From Olleya namhaensis (GTDB taxonomy: Bacteria > Bacteroidota > Bacteroidia > Flavobacteriales > Flavobacteriaceae): DNA of 64,000 nt. Below are positions 46,794 to 55,203 of this stretch, piece by piece; position 1 is the first letter of the stretch, and every line of letters begins with the position of its first letter. The position numbers and the translations under genes are program-made. Below the pieces are notes generated by a model. It saw only the letters and a program-made list of their open reading frames with translations. It did not search any database and was not told where the DNA came from. The DNA lies in contig NZ_FORM01000004.1 in assembly GCF_900114005.1 (NCBI RefSeq), forward strand, positions 124,001 through 188,000. The letters are read 5' to 3'.

Positions 46794-48392
46794 TTATAGG
46801 TATTTGTAAGCAGGAAGCGTTAAAAATTCTTCAAAAGTATCAGCGGTTACTAATTGGTCAAACAGAGAGATTGCTAATTTGAATTTTGTGTTTTTTATTG
46901 TGTCTTCACCGTACTCGGTAACAATTTTTTCTACTTCATCATTAAATAATTCTTGATATAAGTCTACATTAAATGAACGTCCATCTTCAAGAGTGACTTC
47001 GTTTTTTAACCATTGCCAAACTTGAGTTCGTGAAATTTCAGCAGTAGCTGCATCTTCCATTAAATTGTAAAGCGCAACAGCGCCATAACCTCGTAGCCAA
47101 GCTTCAGTATATAAAATACCAACGTTTATATTTTTGCGTATGCCGGCTTCGGTAATCGTTCCTTTGGGTATTTCTACTAAATCTTGTTCGGTTATTGTAA
47201 TGTCATTTCTGGTGACTTCTAATTGATTTGGATTTGGCATGTACTTATTAAATTCACGCATAGCAACAGCAACTAATGCAGGATGTGCTACCCATGTCCC
47301 ATCATGTCCGTTTTTAACTTCACGTTCTTTATCTACTCTTACTTTTTCTAAGGCAACAATATTAGCATATTCATCATTTTTTATTGGGATTTGTGCAGCC
47401 ATTCCACCAATAGCCAATATGCCTCTTTTGTGACAACGTTGTATCACTAATTTAGAATACGCATCCATAAATGGGGAGGTCATAGTGACTTGATCACGAT
47501 TAGGTACCACAAAATTGGGATGGTTTCTAAACTTTTTGATATAAGAAAAAATATAATCCCATCGACCACAGTTTAACCCAACGATATGGTCTTTAAGTTC
47601 AAAGATTATTTCGTCTAACTGAAAACTAGCAGTAATCGTTTCTACTAAGACAGTTGCTTTAAACGTACCGTGTGGTACTTTTAAATACGCTTCAGCAAAT
47701 GTGAAAACTGAATCCCACCAACGTGCTTCTAAATAGTGTTCTAATTTTGGTAGATAAAAGTAAGGCGCTGTATTATTATCTAATAACGTCTTTGTGTTGT
47801 GAAACACGTATAATCCAAAATCCACTAAGCTTCCAGAGGCTTCTTCGTGATTAATAGTAATATGTCTTTCGTTTAAATGCAAGCCCCTTGGTCTTACCAT
47901 TAAAACAGCTGTTTCAGGATTTAGTTTGTATGATTTATTTCGTTTTGTATCCTTTAAAGAAATGGTTTTGTTGTTAGCGTCTATTAAGTTTTGCTGTCCA
48001 GATATAGCATTATCCCATGTCGGCGCGTTACTGTCTTCTAAATCGGCCATAAATGTTTTGGCACCTGAGTTTAGAGCATTAATAATCATTTTTCTGTCCA
48101 CAGGTCCTGTGATTTCGACACGACGGTCTTGTAAATCATGAGGGATAGTGCCAGCAGTCCAATCTGATGTTCTAATAGCTTTTGTTTCTTTTGGAAATTT
48201 TGGGAATTGACCACTATCAAAAATTTGTTGTTGCTCGATACGTTTTTTTAATAATTCTAAGCGTTCAGAATTAAAATTTTCATGAAGTGCATTTAGAAAA
48301 GTAAGTGCTTCATCAGTTAAAATTTCAGGATAGTAATTTGTAACGTCTTTAGAGAATGTAATCTTAGGAGATTTTAAAAGTGTGTTTTCCAT
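46794..48392 (-). CDS. aceB: Malate synthase A
   Basis: This 532-residue enzyme condenses glyoxylate with acetyl-CoA to malate. Typical segments are MADLEDSNAPTW (the conserved MADFED-type block), MVRPRGLHLNE, VLVETITASFQ and the malate-synthase signature beginning KDHIVGLNCGRWDY. It is the first gene of the glyoxylate shunt pair and is divergent from a RamB/PrpR-like regulator, with an operator-like array in the 119-base gap. Confidence 0.96.
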   Translation of the reverse strand: MENTLLKSPKITFSKDVTNYYPEILTDEALTFLNALHENFNSERLELLKKRIEQQQIFDSGQFPKFPKETKAIRTSDWTAGTIPHDLQDRRVEITGPVDRKMIINALNSGAKTFMADLEDSNAPTWDNAISGQQNLIDANNKTISLKDTKRNKSYKLNPETAVLMVRPRGLHLNERHITINHEEASGSLVDFGLYVFHNTKTLLDNNTAPYFYLPKLEHYLEARWWDSVFTFAEAYLKVPHGTFKATVLVETITASFQLDEIIFELKDHIVGLNCGRWDYIFSYIKKFRNHPNFVVPNRDQVTMTSPFMDAYSKLVIQRCHKRGILAIGGMAAQIPIKNDEYANIVALEKVRVDKEREVKNGHDGTWVAHPALVAVAMREFNKYMPNPNQLEVTRNDITITEQDLVEIPKGTITEAGIRKNINVGILYTEAWLRGYGAVALYNLMEDAATAEISRTQVWQWLKNEVTLEDGRSFNVDLYQELFNDEVEKIVTEYGEDTIKNTKFKLAISLFDQLVTADTFEEFLTLPAYKYL

Positions 48393-48442
48393 GATGTTAT
48401 GATTTTATATGACAATAGTATAACAAAGATTTTAATAAAACA

Positions 48443-48489
48443 AGCGAACGTTCGCTAAAAATGATTTTTCGCTGAAATTGAATATTCGC
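48443..48489. promoter_or_regulatory. Operator-like array between aceB and its regulator
   Basis: A perfect 14-base palindrome AGCGAACGTTCGCT (48443-48456) and three TTCGC half-sites beginning at 48451, 48468 and 48485, each 17 bases apart. The last lies between the -33 and -7 boxes of the regulator promoter. Confidence 0.7.
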
Positions 48490-48506
48490 AAAAAAGAGTA
48501 TATTTG
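48478..48506 (+). promoter_or_regulatory. Promoter of the glyoxylate-shunt regulator
   Basis: TTG at 48478-48480, 18-base spacer, TATATTTG at 48499-48506. It ends five bases before the ATG, so the transcript would be leaderless or nearly so. Confidence 0.65.
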
Positions 48507-48511
48507 CTATT

Positions 48512-49987
48512 ATGCAAGAAGATTATATTAAATTGATATTTGGCTTAAAGCTAAAGCAGATAAGGACTGATAAAAAATTATCATTGTTTGGGCTGTCTAA
48601 ACTTTCAGGATTATCTAAGTCGTATTTAAACGAAATAGAAAATGGAAAAAAATATCCAAAACCTGATAAAATCGCTATTCTTTCAGAAAAATTAGATGTA
48701 CCATATGATCAAATGGTGTCTTTAAAGCTAGATAAAAACTTAGCGCCAATTGGTGATTTGTTACAATCTAAAATTTTAAAAGAAATACCTTTAGAACTTT
48801 TTGGTATTAAAGAAAGCAACTTGATAGACATTGTGGCAAATGCACCAGCAAAAGTCAACGCGTTTATTAGTACTATTATTAAAATTGCAAAGAATTATAA
48901 TTTTAGTCGCGAAAGTTTTTTTTTAGCTTCTGTAAGATCTTTTCAAGAGGCTAATAATAATTACTTTGAAGATTTAGAGCAAAGTGTTTTAAAGTTTGCA
49001 AAAGCCTATCAGGTAGATTTAGATCAGACGGTTAGGTCTCAAGATTTAAAAGAAATACTTGTAGAAGAATTTGGTTATACTATTCTAGATAATGAGTTAA
49101 GCAACTATGACGCTTTGGGTAAATTACGATCCTTGTTTGTGCCTAAAACAAAGACGTTGTTGCTGTCTAATGAAATTGACGAAGCACAACGTAACTTTAT
49201 TTTTGCAAAAGAGTTGGCTTATAATTTTTTGGATATAAAAGAGCGTTTGTATACTTTTCCTTGGATCAAGTTTGATACGTTTGATCAAGTTTTAAATAAT
49301 TTTTATGCCTCTTATTTTGCAGGTGCATTAATTATACCTAGCGCTAAAATTAAAGCCAAATTAAGTGCTGTTTTTGAAAAAGACACCTTTGATGCTAATT
49401 TGTTTTTAGAGGCTATTAATAGTTTTAATGGCTCTCCTGAATCTTTTTATCAACGCTTAACTAATATACTACCTAAAGCATTTAATATTCAAAACCTTTT
49501 CTTTTTAAGATTTACGCATAAAGCGAATAGTAATAAATTTTATCTTACTAAAGAGTTGCATTTGTCACATCAACAATCGCCTCATGCCAATGAAACTAAT
49601 GAACATTATTGCAGACGTTGGGTGTCTTTACAAAAGTTAAAAGACATAAGTTTAGGTAATAATACTCACGAATTTGATGTTCAAATATCTAATTATCAGG
49701 ATGATGGCGTGAAGTATTTAGTCTTATCATCTGCTACAAAAGATCCGTTTAGAGATAACCACTATCGAAGTATAAGTGTAGGTTTGTTAATTAATAAACA
49801 GTTACAACGTAAGCTAAATTTTTTAGAGGATGGTAACATTGCAACCCAGAATGTTGGTGTTACTTGCGAGCGTTGTACAATCACAGATTGTAAGGTTAGA
49901 GAGGTGCCTGCTATATTTTTAGAAAAAAAGGCTAAAAATGAAAATATGGCTGCCATTGTAGCAACGTTAAGTAGTAAGTTTTCTTAG
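48512..49987 (+). CDS. RamB/PrpR/ScfR-like XRE transcriptional regulator
   Basis: This 491-residue protein has an N-terminal HTH_3 domain (about 9-63, LKLKQIRTDKKLSLFGLSKLSGLSKSYL region), an IrrE/ImmA-like domain (about 170-290) and a C-terminal DUF2083-type domain. This is the architecture of the acyl-CoA-responsive RamB/PrpR/ScfR regulators that control acetate, propionate and glyoxylate genes. Cys452, Cys455 and Cys460 form a CxxC-x4-C set like that proposed to hold an iron-sulphur cluster in mycobacterial PrpR. It is divergent from aceB. Confidence 0.9.
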   Translation: MQEDYIKLIFGLKLKQIRTDKKLSLFGLSKLSGLSKSYLNEIENGKKYPKPDKIAILSEKLDVPYDQMVSLKLDKNLAPIGDLLQSKILKEIPLELFGIKESNLIDIVANAPAKVNAFISTIIKIAKNYNFSRESFFLASVRSFQEANNNYFEDLEQSVLKFAKAYQVDLDQTVRSQDLKEILVEEFGYTILDNELSNYDALGKLRSLFVPKTKTLLLSNEIDEAQRNFIFAKELAYNFLDIKERLYTFPWIKFDTFDQVLNNFYASYFAGALIIPSAKIKAKLSAVFEKDTFDANLFLEAINSFNGSPESFYQRLTNILPKAFNIQNLFFLRFTHKANSNKFYLTKELHLSHQQSPHANETNEHYCRRWVSLQKLKDISLGNNTHEFDVQISNYQDDGVKYLVLSSATKDPFRDNHYRSISVGLLINKQLQRKLNFLEDGNIATQNVGVTCERCTITDCKVREVPAIFLEKKAKNENMAAIVATLSSKFS

Positions 49988-49993
49988 TAAAAT

Positions 49994-50410
49994 TTACACC
50001 AACGCACCAAAGACATGTCTGGCTGCTAACGATTTTCCAAAGAAAAAAGCAGCGATTGCTAGTAGTCCATCGCTTACTGAAAACCATAACGCTTTAGGTA
50101 GCATTATAATAGTGGCAGCAGTAGCAATAACCATAAGTCCACCAACGATATAAGCCGGTATCATGCTTGTTTTAGAAATTATTCCAGCAGCTAACATCCC
50201 TAATAATATACCTGAAAAATGAGCAATTACAACAAATACTTTGGCGCCATTAGGTACTAAATGTAAGTTTGCTTTTAGGGACTCCATATTATTTGGGTCT
50301 ATAGTATCGGGTAATGGATAAAAGGTGTGTCCTAATAATGTTTCGATTAAGTATACTGTTGCAGATGCAACTACAAATCCTACAATGGTGGCTAAAATAT
50401 TTTTAAGCAT
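49994..50410 (-). CDS. Hypothetical four-helix membrane protein
   Basis: This 138-residue protein has about four membrane helices, beginning LKNILATIVGFVVASATVYLIETL and including FVVIAHFSGILLGMLAAGII and PAYIVGGLMVIATAATIIML. It resembles small flavobacterial membrane proteins with no assigned role. It is convergent with the regulator gene (six bases between the stops) and lies downstream of the secA terminator. Confidence 0.73.
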   Translation of the reverse strand: MLKNILATIVGFVVASATVYLIETLLGHTFYPLPDTIDPNNMESLKANLHLVPNGAKVFVVIAHFSGILLGMLAAGIISKTSMIPAYIVGGLMVIATAATIIMLPKALWFSVSDGLLAIAAFFFGKSLAARHVFGALV

Positions 50411-50512
50411 GGTGGTAAGTATTGTTACTCAAACAGGAGTTGGTTAGTTATTCAATTTACAAAATTATATTTAATCTCCTAATAGAAATAAGTAGGAGAG
50501 GGCATTCAAAAA

Positions 50513-50545
50513 AAAATCCCGATACTAAATTAGTATCGGGATTTT
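50513..50545 (-). terminator. Bidirectional-type terminator after secA
   Basis: Perfect 15-base-pair stem AAAATCCCGATACTA (50513-50527) with TAGTATCGGGATTTT (50531-50545). Read from secA it is followed by a run of T. Confidence 0.92.
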
Positions 50546-50578
50546 GTATTTAAAGTAGTACTAATGTTAGTAATTAAC

Positions 50579-53500
50579 TTAATCGTTAACTATTACCCAT
50601 TCCCCTTTAGTAATTAAAGGTTCTGCTTGTTTGTACTTAACTGTTTTGTTTTCTCCAGTAATAATGTGTTTGATTGTTACTTTGTCATTACGACCAATTT
50701 TAGGCTGGTCTCTAACAATTGTTTCTACCACTTGCTGCTGAGGTTGCGTATTAGAGGCAGCTCTGTTTTGTGCAGAACGTTCGTCTAAGTTTTGGATTTC
50801 TTCTTTTTGTGTTTGTAAGTTTTCCTTTTTACGTACTTCTTTAGCTTCGCTTATGGCATTGGTTGTTTCAGTTGGTAATTCTCCTTTAAATAAGAAAGAA
50901 ATTACTTCTTTGTTAACCTGATCAATCATTTCCTTAAATAATTCGAAAGCTTCAAATTTGTAAATTAATAAAGGATCTTTTTGCTCGTGTACAGCTAACT
51001 GCACAGATTGTTTAAGCTCGTCCATTTTACGTAAATGTGTTTTCCAAGCATCATCAATAATCGCTAAAGAGATATTTTTTTCAAAATCTGTAACTAATTG
51101 TTTTCCTTTTGTTTCGTAAGCTTTTTCTAAGTCTGTTACAACTTGTATGTTTTTTACACCATCTGTAAAAGGAACAACGATACGTTTGTATCTGTCACGT
51201 TGGTTTTCGTAAACATTTTCAATAATAGGAAATGCAATGTCAGCATTTCTTCCCATTTTCTCTTTGTAGTGTTTAAAACCAGCTTTGTAAATGTTTTGTG
51301 CAATATCTAAAGGAGACATTTTATTAAATTCTGCTTCTGTAATTGGAGAAGACATTGAGAAATATCTAATCAATTCAAATTCAAAATTCTTAAAGTCACT
51401 AGCAGCTTTATTAGACTCTGCAATACCTTCAGAGGTATCATAAATCATATTTGCTAAATCTACACGTAGACGCTCTCCAAATAAGGCGTTATAACGACGC
51501 TTGTATACAACTTCACGTTGCGAGTTCATCACATCATCGTATTCTAATAAACGCTTACGTACTCCAAATTGATTTTCTTCAACTTTTTTCTGTGCACGCT
51601 CAATAGATTTAGAAATCATAGAATGCTGAATCACTTCACCTTCTTCTAATCCCATACGGTCCATCATCTTAGCAATACGCTCTGATCCAAATAAACGCAT
51701 CAAGTTATCTTCAAGAGACACGTAAAATTGTGAGCTTCCTGGATCTCCTTGACGACCAGCACGACCACGTAGCTGACGGTCTACACGACGAGAATCGTGA
51801 CGTTCTGTACCAATAATTGCTAAACCACCTGCTGCTTTAACTGCTTCAGATAATTTAATATCCGTACCACGACCAGCCATGTTTGTAGCAATAGTTACCT
51901 GACCTGGTTTACCAGCTTGATCAACTATTTCTGCTTCTTTTTTATGTTGCTTGGCGTTTAATACGTTGTGTGGTACTTTACGTTGTGCTAAAATCTTACC
52001 TAGTAATTCAGAGATATCTACAGACGTTGTACCAATTAATACTGGACGTCCTTGTTGTGATAGTTTTGTAACCTCGTCTACAACTGCATTATATTTTTCA
52101 CGTTTAGTTTTGTAAACTAAATCCTGTCTGTCATCTCTAGCAATTGGTCTGTTAGTCGGAATTTCGACAACATCTAATTTATAGATCTCCCAGAATTCTC
52201 CAGCTTCCGTTACCGCTGTACCTGTCATACCTGACAGTTTTTTGTACATTCTGAAGTAATTTTGAAGCGTTACCGTTGCAAAAGTTTGCGTTGCATCTTC
52301 AATCTTTACATTTTCTTTGGCTTCAATAGCTTGGTGTAATCCATCGCTATAACGACGCCCATCCATAATACGACCTGTTTGCTCGTCAACAATCATTACT
52401 TTATTTTCCATGACCACATATTGTGTGTCTTTTTCAAATAAAGCATAGGCTTTAAGCAATTGGTTAAGTGTATGAATACGTTCTGATTTGATTCCAAAAT
52501 CACGGAATAAATCTTCTTTAGCTTCAGCTTCGTCTTCAGTAGATAAACCTTTAGCCTCAATTTTTGCAATTTCAATACCAATTTCTGGCATCACAAAAAA
52601 GTCAGGGTTGTCTTTTCCAGAAATGTAATCGACACCTTTATCCGTTAATTCAATTTGATTGTTTTTCTCTTCAATTACATAGTACAAATCAGCATCAACC
52701 TTAGGCATCTCGCGATTGTTGTCTTGTATGTAATAGTTTTCTGTTTTTTGAAGAAGTTGTTTTACACCGTCTTCACTTAAAAACTTAATTAATGCTTTGT
52801 TTTTAGGAATACCTCTGTAAACTTGTAATAATTTAAATCCACCTTCTTTAGTATCGCCTTCTCCAATTAATTTTTTTGCTTCAACTAAAACCTGAGTTAG
52901 ATATTTACGTTGTGTATTAACAATATCATCTACTTTAGGTTTAAGCTCTGTAAACTCATGCTCATCACCTTTTGGTATTGGACCAGAAATAATTAATGGT
53001 GTACGTGCATCATCAATTAATACAGAATCCACCTCATCTACAATAGCGTAGTGGTGTGGGCGTTGTACTAAATCTCCAGTAGCATGTGCCATGTTATCAC
53101 GTAGGTAGTCAAAACCAAACTCGTTATTGGTACCATAAGTAATGTCTGAGTTATATGCTTTACGACGGGCGTCACTATTTGGTTGGTGGTAATCAATACA
53201 GTCAATACTTAAACCATGAAAGTTAAATATTGGAGCCATCCAAGCACTATCACGTTTTGCTAAGTAGTCGTTTACCGTTACTAAATGCACACCTTTACCA
53301 GCTAAAGCATTTAAATAAACAGGAAGTGTTGCCACTAACGTTTTACCTTCTCCCGTATGCATCTCTGCAATTTTACCTTGGTGCATAGCAACCCCACCAA
53401 TAAGTTGCACATCATAGTGTACCATGTCCCAAGTAATGGCTTTACCGGCAGCATCCCAAGAGTTAGCCCAATGTGCTTTGTCACCTTCTAAGGTTACAAA

Positions 53501-53935
53501 ATCTTTTTCTCCAGAAATAGTTCTGTCAAACTCATTAGCAGTTACTGTTATGTTTGTGTTGTCCTTAAAACGTCTAGCTGTTTCTTTAACTACTGCAAAC
53601 GCTTCAGGTAATATTTTGTTTAAAGTCTCTTCTGTAGCGGTGTAAGATTCATCTTTAATTTTATCAATAGCTTGATAGATGTCTTCACGCTTGTCAATAT
53701 CCTCAGTTGCATTAGCTTCTGCTTGAAGTGTTTCAATTTTAGAATTAAACGGTTGGCGTGCTTCCGCAATAATAGCTTTAAACTCGTCTGTTTTAGCTCT
53801 TAATTGATCGTGAGATAAGGCTATCATAGCCTTTTCAAAGGTTTTAATTTTATTTACTATAGGTGTAATGGCTTTGACGTCTTGTTTAGACTTGTCGCCG
53901 ACAAATACTTTTAGTACGGAATTTAAAAAACTCAT
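50579..53935 (-). CDS. secA: Preprotein translocase ATPase SecA
   Basis: This 1118-residue ATPase drives Sec export. It has Walker A TGEGKT at 194-199, the DEVDSVLID Walker B block and GTDIKLSE/GRGTDI motifs of nucleotide-binding domain 2, followed by the helical wing and scaffold. The Walker A lies about 90 residues later than in E. coli SecA because of an N-terminal insertion (about 55-170), usual in Bacteroidota. The C-terminus ends in KGEWVIVND and lacks the cysteine-rich SecB-binding zinc motif. Confidence 0.98.
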   Translation of the reverse strand: MSFLNSVLKVFVGDKSKQDVKAITPIVNKIKTFEKAMIALSHDQLRAKTDEFKAIIAEARQPFNSKIETLQAEANATEDIDKREDIYQAIDKIKDESYTATEETLNKILPEAFAVVKETARRFKDNTNITVTANEFDRTISGEKDFVTLEGDKAHWANSWDAAGKAITWDMVHYDVQLIGGVAMHQGKIAEMHTGEGKTLVATLPVYLNALAGKGVHLVTVNDYLAKRDSAWMAPIFNFHGLSIDCIDYHQPNSDARRKAYNSDITYGTNNEFGFDYLRDNMAHATGDLVQRPHHYAIVDEVDSVLIDDARTPLIISGPIPKGDEHEFTELKPKVDDIVNTQRKYLTQVLVEAKKLIGEGDTKEGGFKLLQVYRGIPKNKALIKFLSEDGVKQLLQKTENYYIQDNNREMPKVDADLYYVIEEKNNQIELTDKGVDYISGKDNPDFFVMPEIGIEIAKIEAKGLSTEDEAEAKEDLFRDFGIKSERIHTLNQLLKAYALFEKDTQYVVMENKVMIVDEQTGRIMDGRRYSDGLHQAIEAKENVKIEDATQTFATVTLQNYFRMYKKLSGMTGTAVTEAGEFWEIYKLDVVEIPTNRPIARDDRQDLVYKTKREKYNAVVDEVTKLSQQGRPVLIGTTSVDISELLGKILAQRKVPHNVLNAKQHKKEAEIVDQAGKPGQVTIATNMAGRGTDIKLSEAVKAAGGLAIIGTERHDSRRVDRQLRGRAGRQGDPGSSQFYVSLEDNLMRLFGSERIAKMMDRMGLEEGEVIQHSMISKSIERAQKKVEENQFGVRKRLLEYDDVMNSQREVVYKRRYNALFGERLRVDLANMIYDTSEGIAESNKAASDFKNFEFELIRYFSMSSPITEAEFNKMSPLDIAQNIYKAGFKHYKEKMGRNADIAFPIIENVYENQRDRYKRIVVPFTDGVKNIQVVTDLEKAYETKGKQLVTDFEKNISLAIIDDAWKTHLRKMDELKQSVQLAVHEQKDPLLIYKFEAFELFKEMIDQVNKEVISFLFKGELPTETTNAISEAKEVRKKENLQTQKEEIQNLDERSAQNRAASNTQPQQQVVETIVRDQPKIGRNDKVTIKHIITGENKTVKYKQAEPLITKGEWVIVND

Positions 53936-53972
53936 AGTTATATTCTGTTTTATGTCTTAAATCAGTGCGTGG

Positions 53973-54040
53973 TTAGCGCTGAGCATGACATTTTTAGTTT
54001 ATTTATTGTTAACGACTGTCACAGCGAGCGCAGTCGACTT
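53973..54040. repeat. Imperfect fold-back sequence in the secA leader
   Basis: TTAGCGCTGAGCATGACA (53973-53990) and the partly complementary TGTCACAGCGAGCGCAGTCGA (from 54017) could fold together. The second arm resembles a CGACTGCGCTCG...TGACA type of dispersed repeat that I know from many Bacteroidota intergenic regions. Confidence 0.45.
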
Positions 54041-54098
54041 GGTTTTATTTTAAGTCTGAGTTAAATAGACTGTCAATAAAAGTGGTTAAATATACGTT

Positions 54099-54118
54099 TT
54101 TAGCCGCGTTTGGCTAAA
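54099..54118. promoter_or_regulatory. 7-base inverted repeat near the presumed secA promoter
   Basis: TTTAGCC, six bases, GGCTAAA. On the minus strand a TATATTTA (-7-like, 54094-54087) follows, placing this inverted repeat where the -33 box would be. Confidence 0.4.
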
Positions 54119-54130
54119 TTTTAAAGCACA

Positions 54131-54157
54131 AAAAAAGTCTCTAATTGAGACTTTTTT
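54131..54157 (-). terminator. Terminator of the DUF2795 gene
   Basis: Perfect 11-base-pair stem AAAAAAGTCTC (54131-54141) with GAGACTTTTTT (54147-54157), 19 bases after the stop codon. Confidence 0.9.
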
Positions 54158-54175
54158 GATACTATTTGTGTGTTA

Positions 54176-54397
54176 TTAATACTCGTCCTCATTCCAGAGG
54201 TAATCTTCGTCAGTTGGATAATCTGGCCAAATTTCTTCTATAGAGTCGTACGAATCACCTTCGTCTTCTATTGATTGTAAATTTTCTACAACTTCTAAAG
54301 GTGCGCCTGTTCTTATAGCGTAATCAATAAGCTCATCTTTAGTTGCTGGCCAAGGTGCATCACTTAAATAAGATGCTAGTTCTAATGTCCAATACAT
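54176..54397 (-). CDS. DUF2795 family small protein
   Basis: This 73-residue acidic protein matches DUF2795: it starts MYWTLELASYLSDAPWPATK and includes LIDYAIRTGAPLEVVENLQ, the family core. Such proteins occur near secA and similar genes in flavobacteria. Nothing is known to me about their role. It is cytoplasmic and has its own terminator. Confidence 0.92.
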   Translation of the reverse strand: MYWTLELASYLSDAPWPATKDELIDYAIRTGAPLEVVENLQSIEDEGDSYDSIEEIWPDYPTDEDYLWNEDEY

Positions 54398-54559
54398 TTC
54401 TTAATAGGATTTAATTTTTGCAAAAGTAAATTTTTTGTTTAAATAGTCAAGAAAAAAGTGAATTATTTTTTCATTAAATAAAAGAACGTCTTTAAAACCA
54501 AACTAATTGATACTAAAGTATTTTGCAGTGTTACTAATCACAGTTCTTTATAAAATTGA

Positions 54560-55132
54560 TTACGTTTTTTCCGGAATCCACTTTACTTCGTCTGCTTGTA
54601 AGTCATGAGACAACTTTCGTGCCAAGACAAAAAGATAGTCAGAAAGACGGTTTAAGTATTTTAAAGTATTAGCCTCAAAGGGTTCTAAATCGTTAAGCGC
54701 TGATGCTAAGCGTTCTGCACGTCTGCACACCGTTCTGGTTATGTGACAGAATGACACAGTTTGATGACCGCCAGGTAACACAAAGTGTGTCATAGGTGGT
54801 AATTCAAGGTTCATAGCGTCCATTTCACGTTCTAGTAAAGCAATGTCATCATCAGATATTTTATTGATGTTTAAACGCTCTTTTCCATTTTTAAGAATCG
54901 CTTTTTCAGGGTCTGTTGCCAATACCGCACCAACCGTAAATAATTTATCTTGAATAATTATTAAGATGTCTTTATAGATTTGATTGATGTCTTGATCTCT
55001 CATCAAACCGATGTACGAGTTTAGTTCGTCTACCGTTCCGTAGCTATCAATTCTAATATGGTGTTTTGGTACACGTGTGCCTCCAAATAAAGCTGTCGTA
55101 CCTTTATCTCCTGTTTTAGTGTATATTTTCAT
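54560..55132 (-). CDS. Cob(I)alamin adenosyltransferase, PduO type
   Basis: This 190-residue enzyme transfers adenosyl from ATP to cob(I)alamin. It has TKTGDKGTTALFGG at the N-terminus (the ATP loop) and the RRAERLASAL segment of PduO-type enzymes. The frame opens at a TTG three codons earlier (55141), but MKIYTKTGDKG is the standard start. It produces the cofactor for methylmalonyl-CoA mutase, whose chaperone MeaB is at 38103-39173. Confidence 0.94.
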   Translation of the reverse strand: MKIYTKTGDKGTTALFGGTRVPKHHIRIDSYGTVDELNSYIGLMRDQDINQIYKDILIIIQDKLFTVGAVLATDPEKAILKNGKERLNINKISDDDIALLEREMDAMNLELPPMTHFVLPGGHQTVSFCHITRTVCRRAERLASALNDLEPFEANTLKYLNRLSDYLFVLARKLSHDLQADEVKWIPEKT

Positions 55133-55203
55133 GTGACGCAAGTTAAAAGTTAAAAAGATTAAAACTTAAAAATTTAACTAGAATTTAAAGTTAGTCAATA
55201 CTA

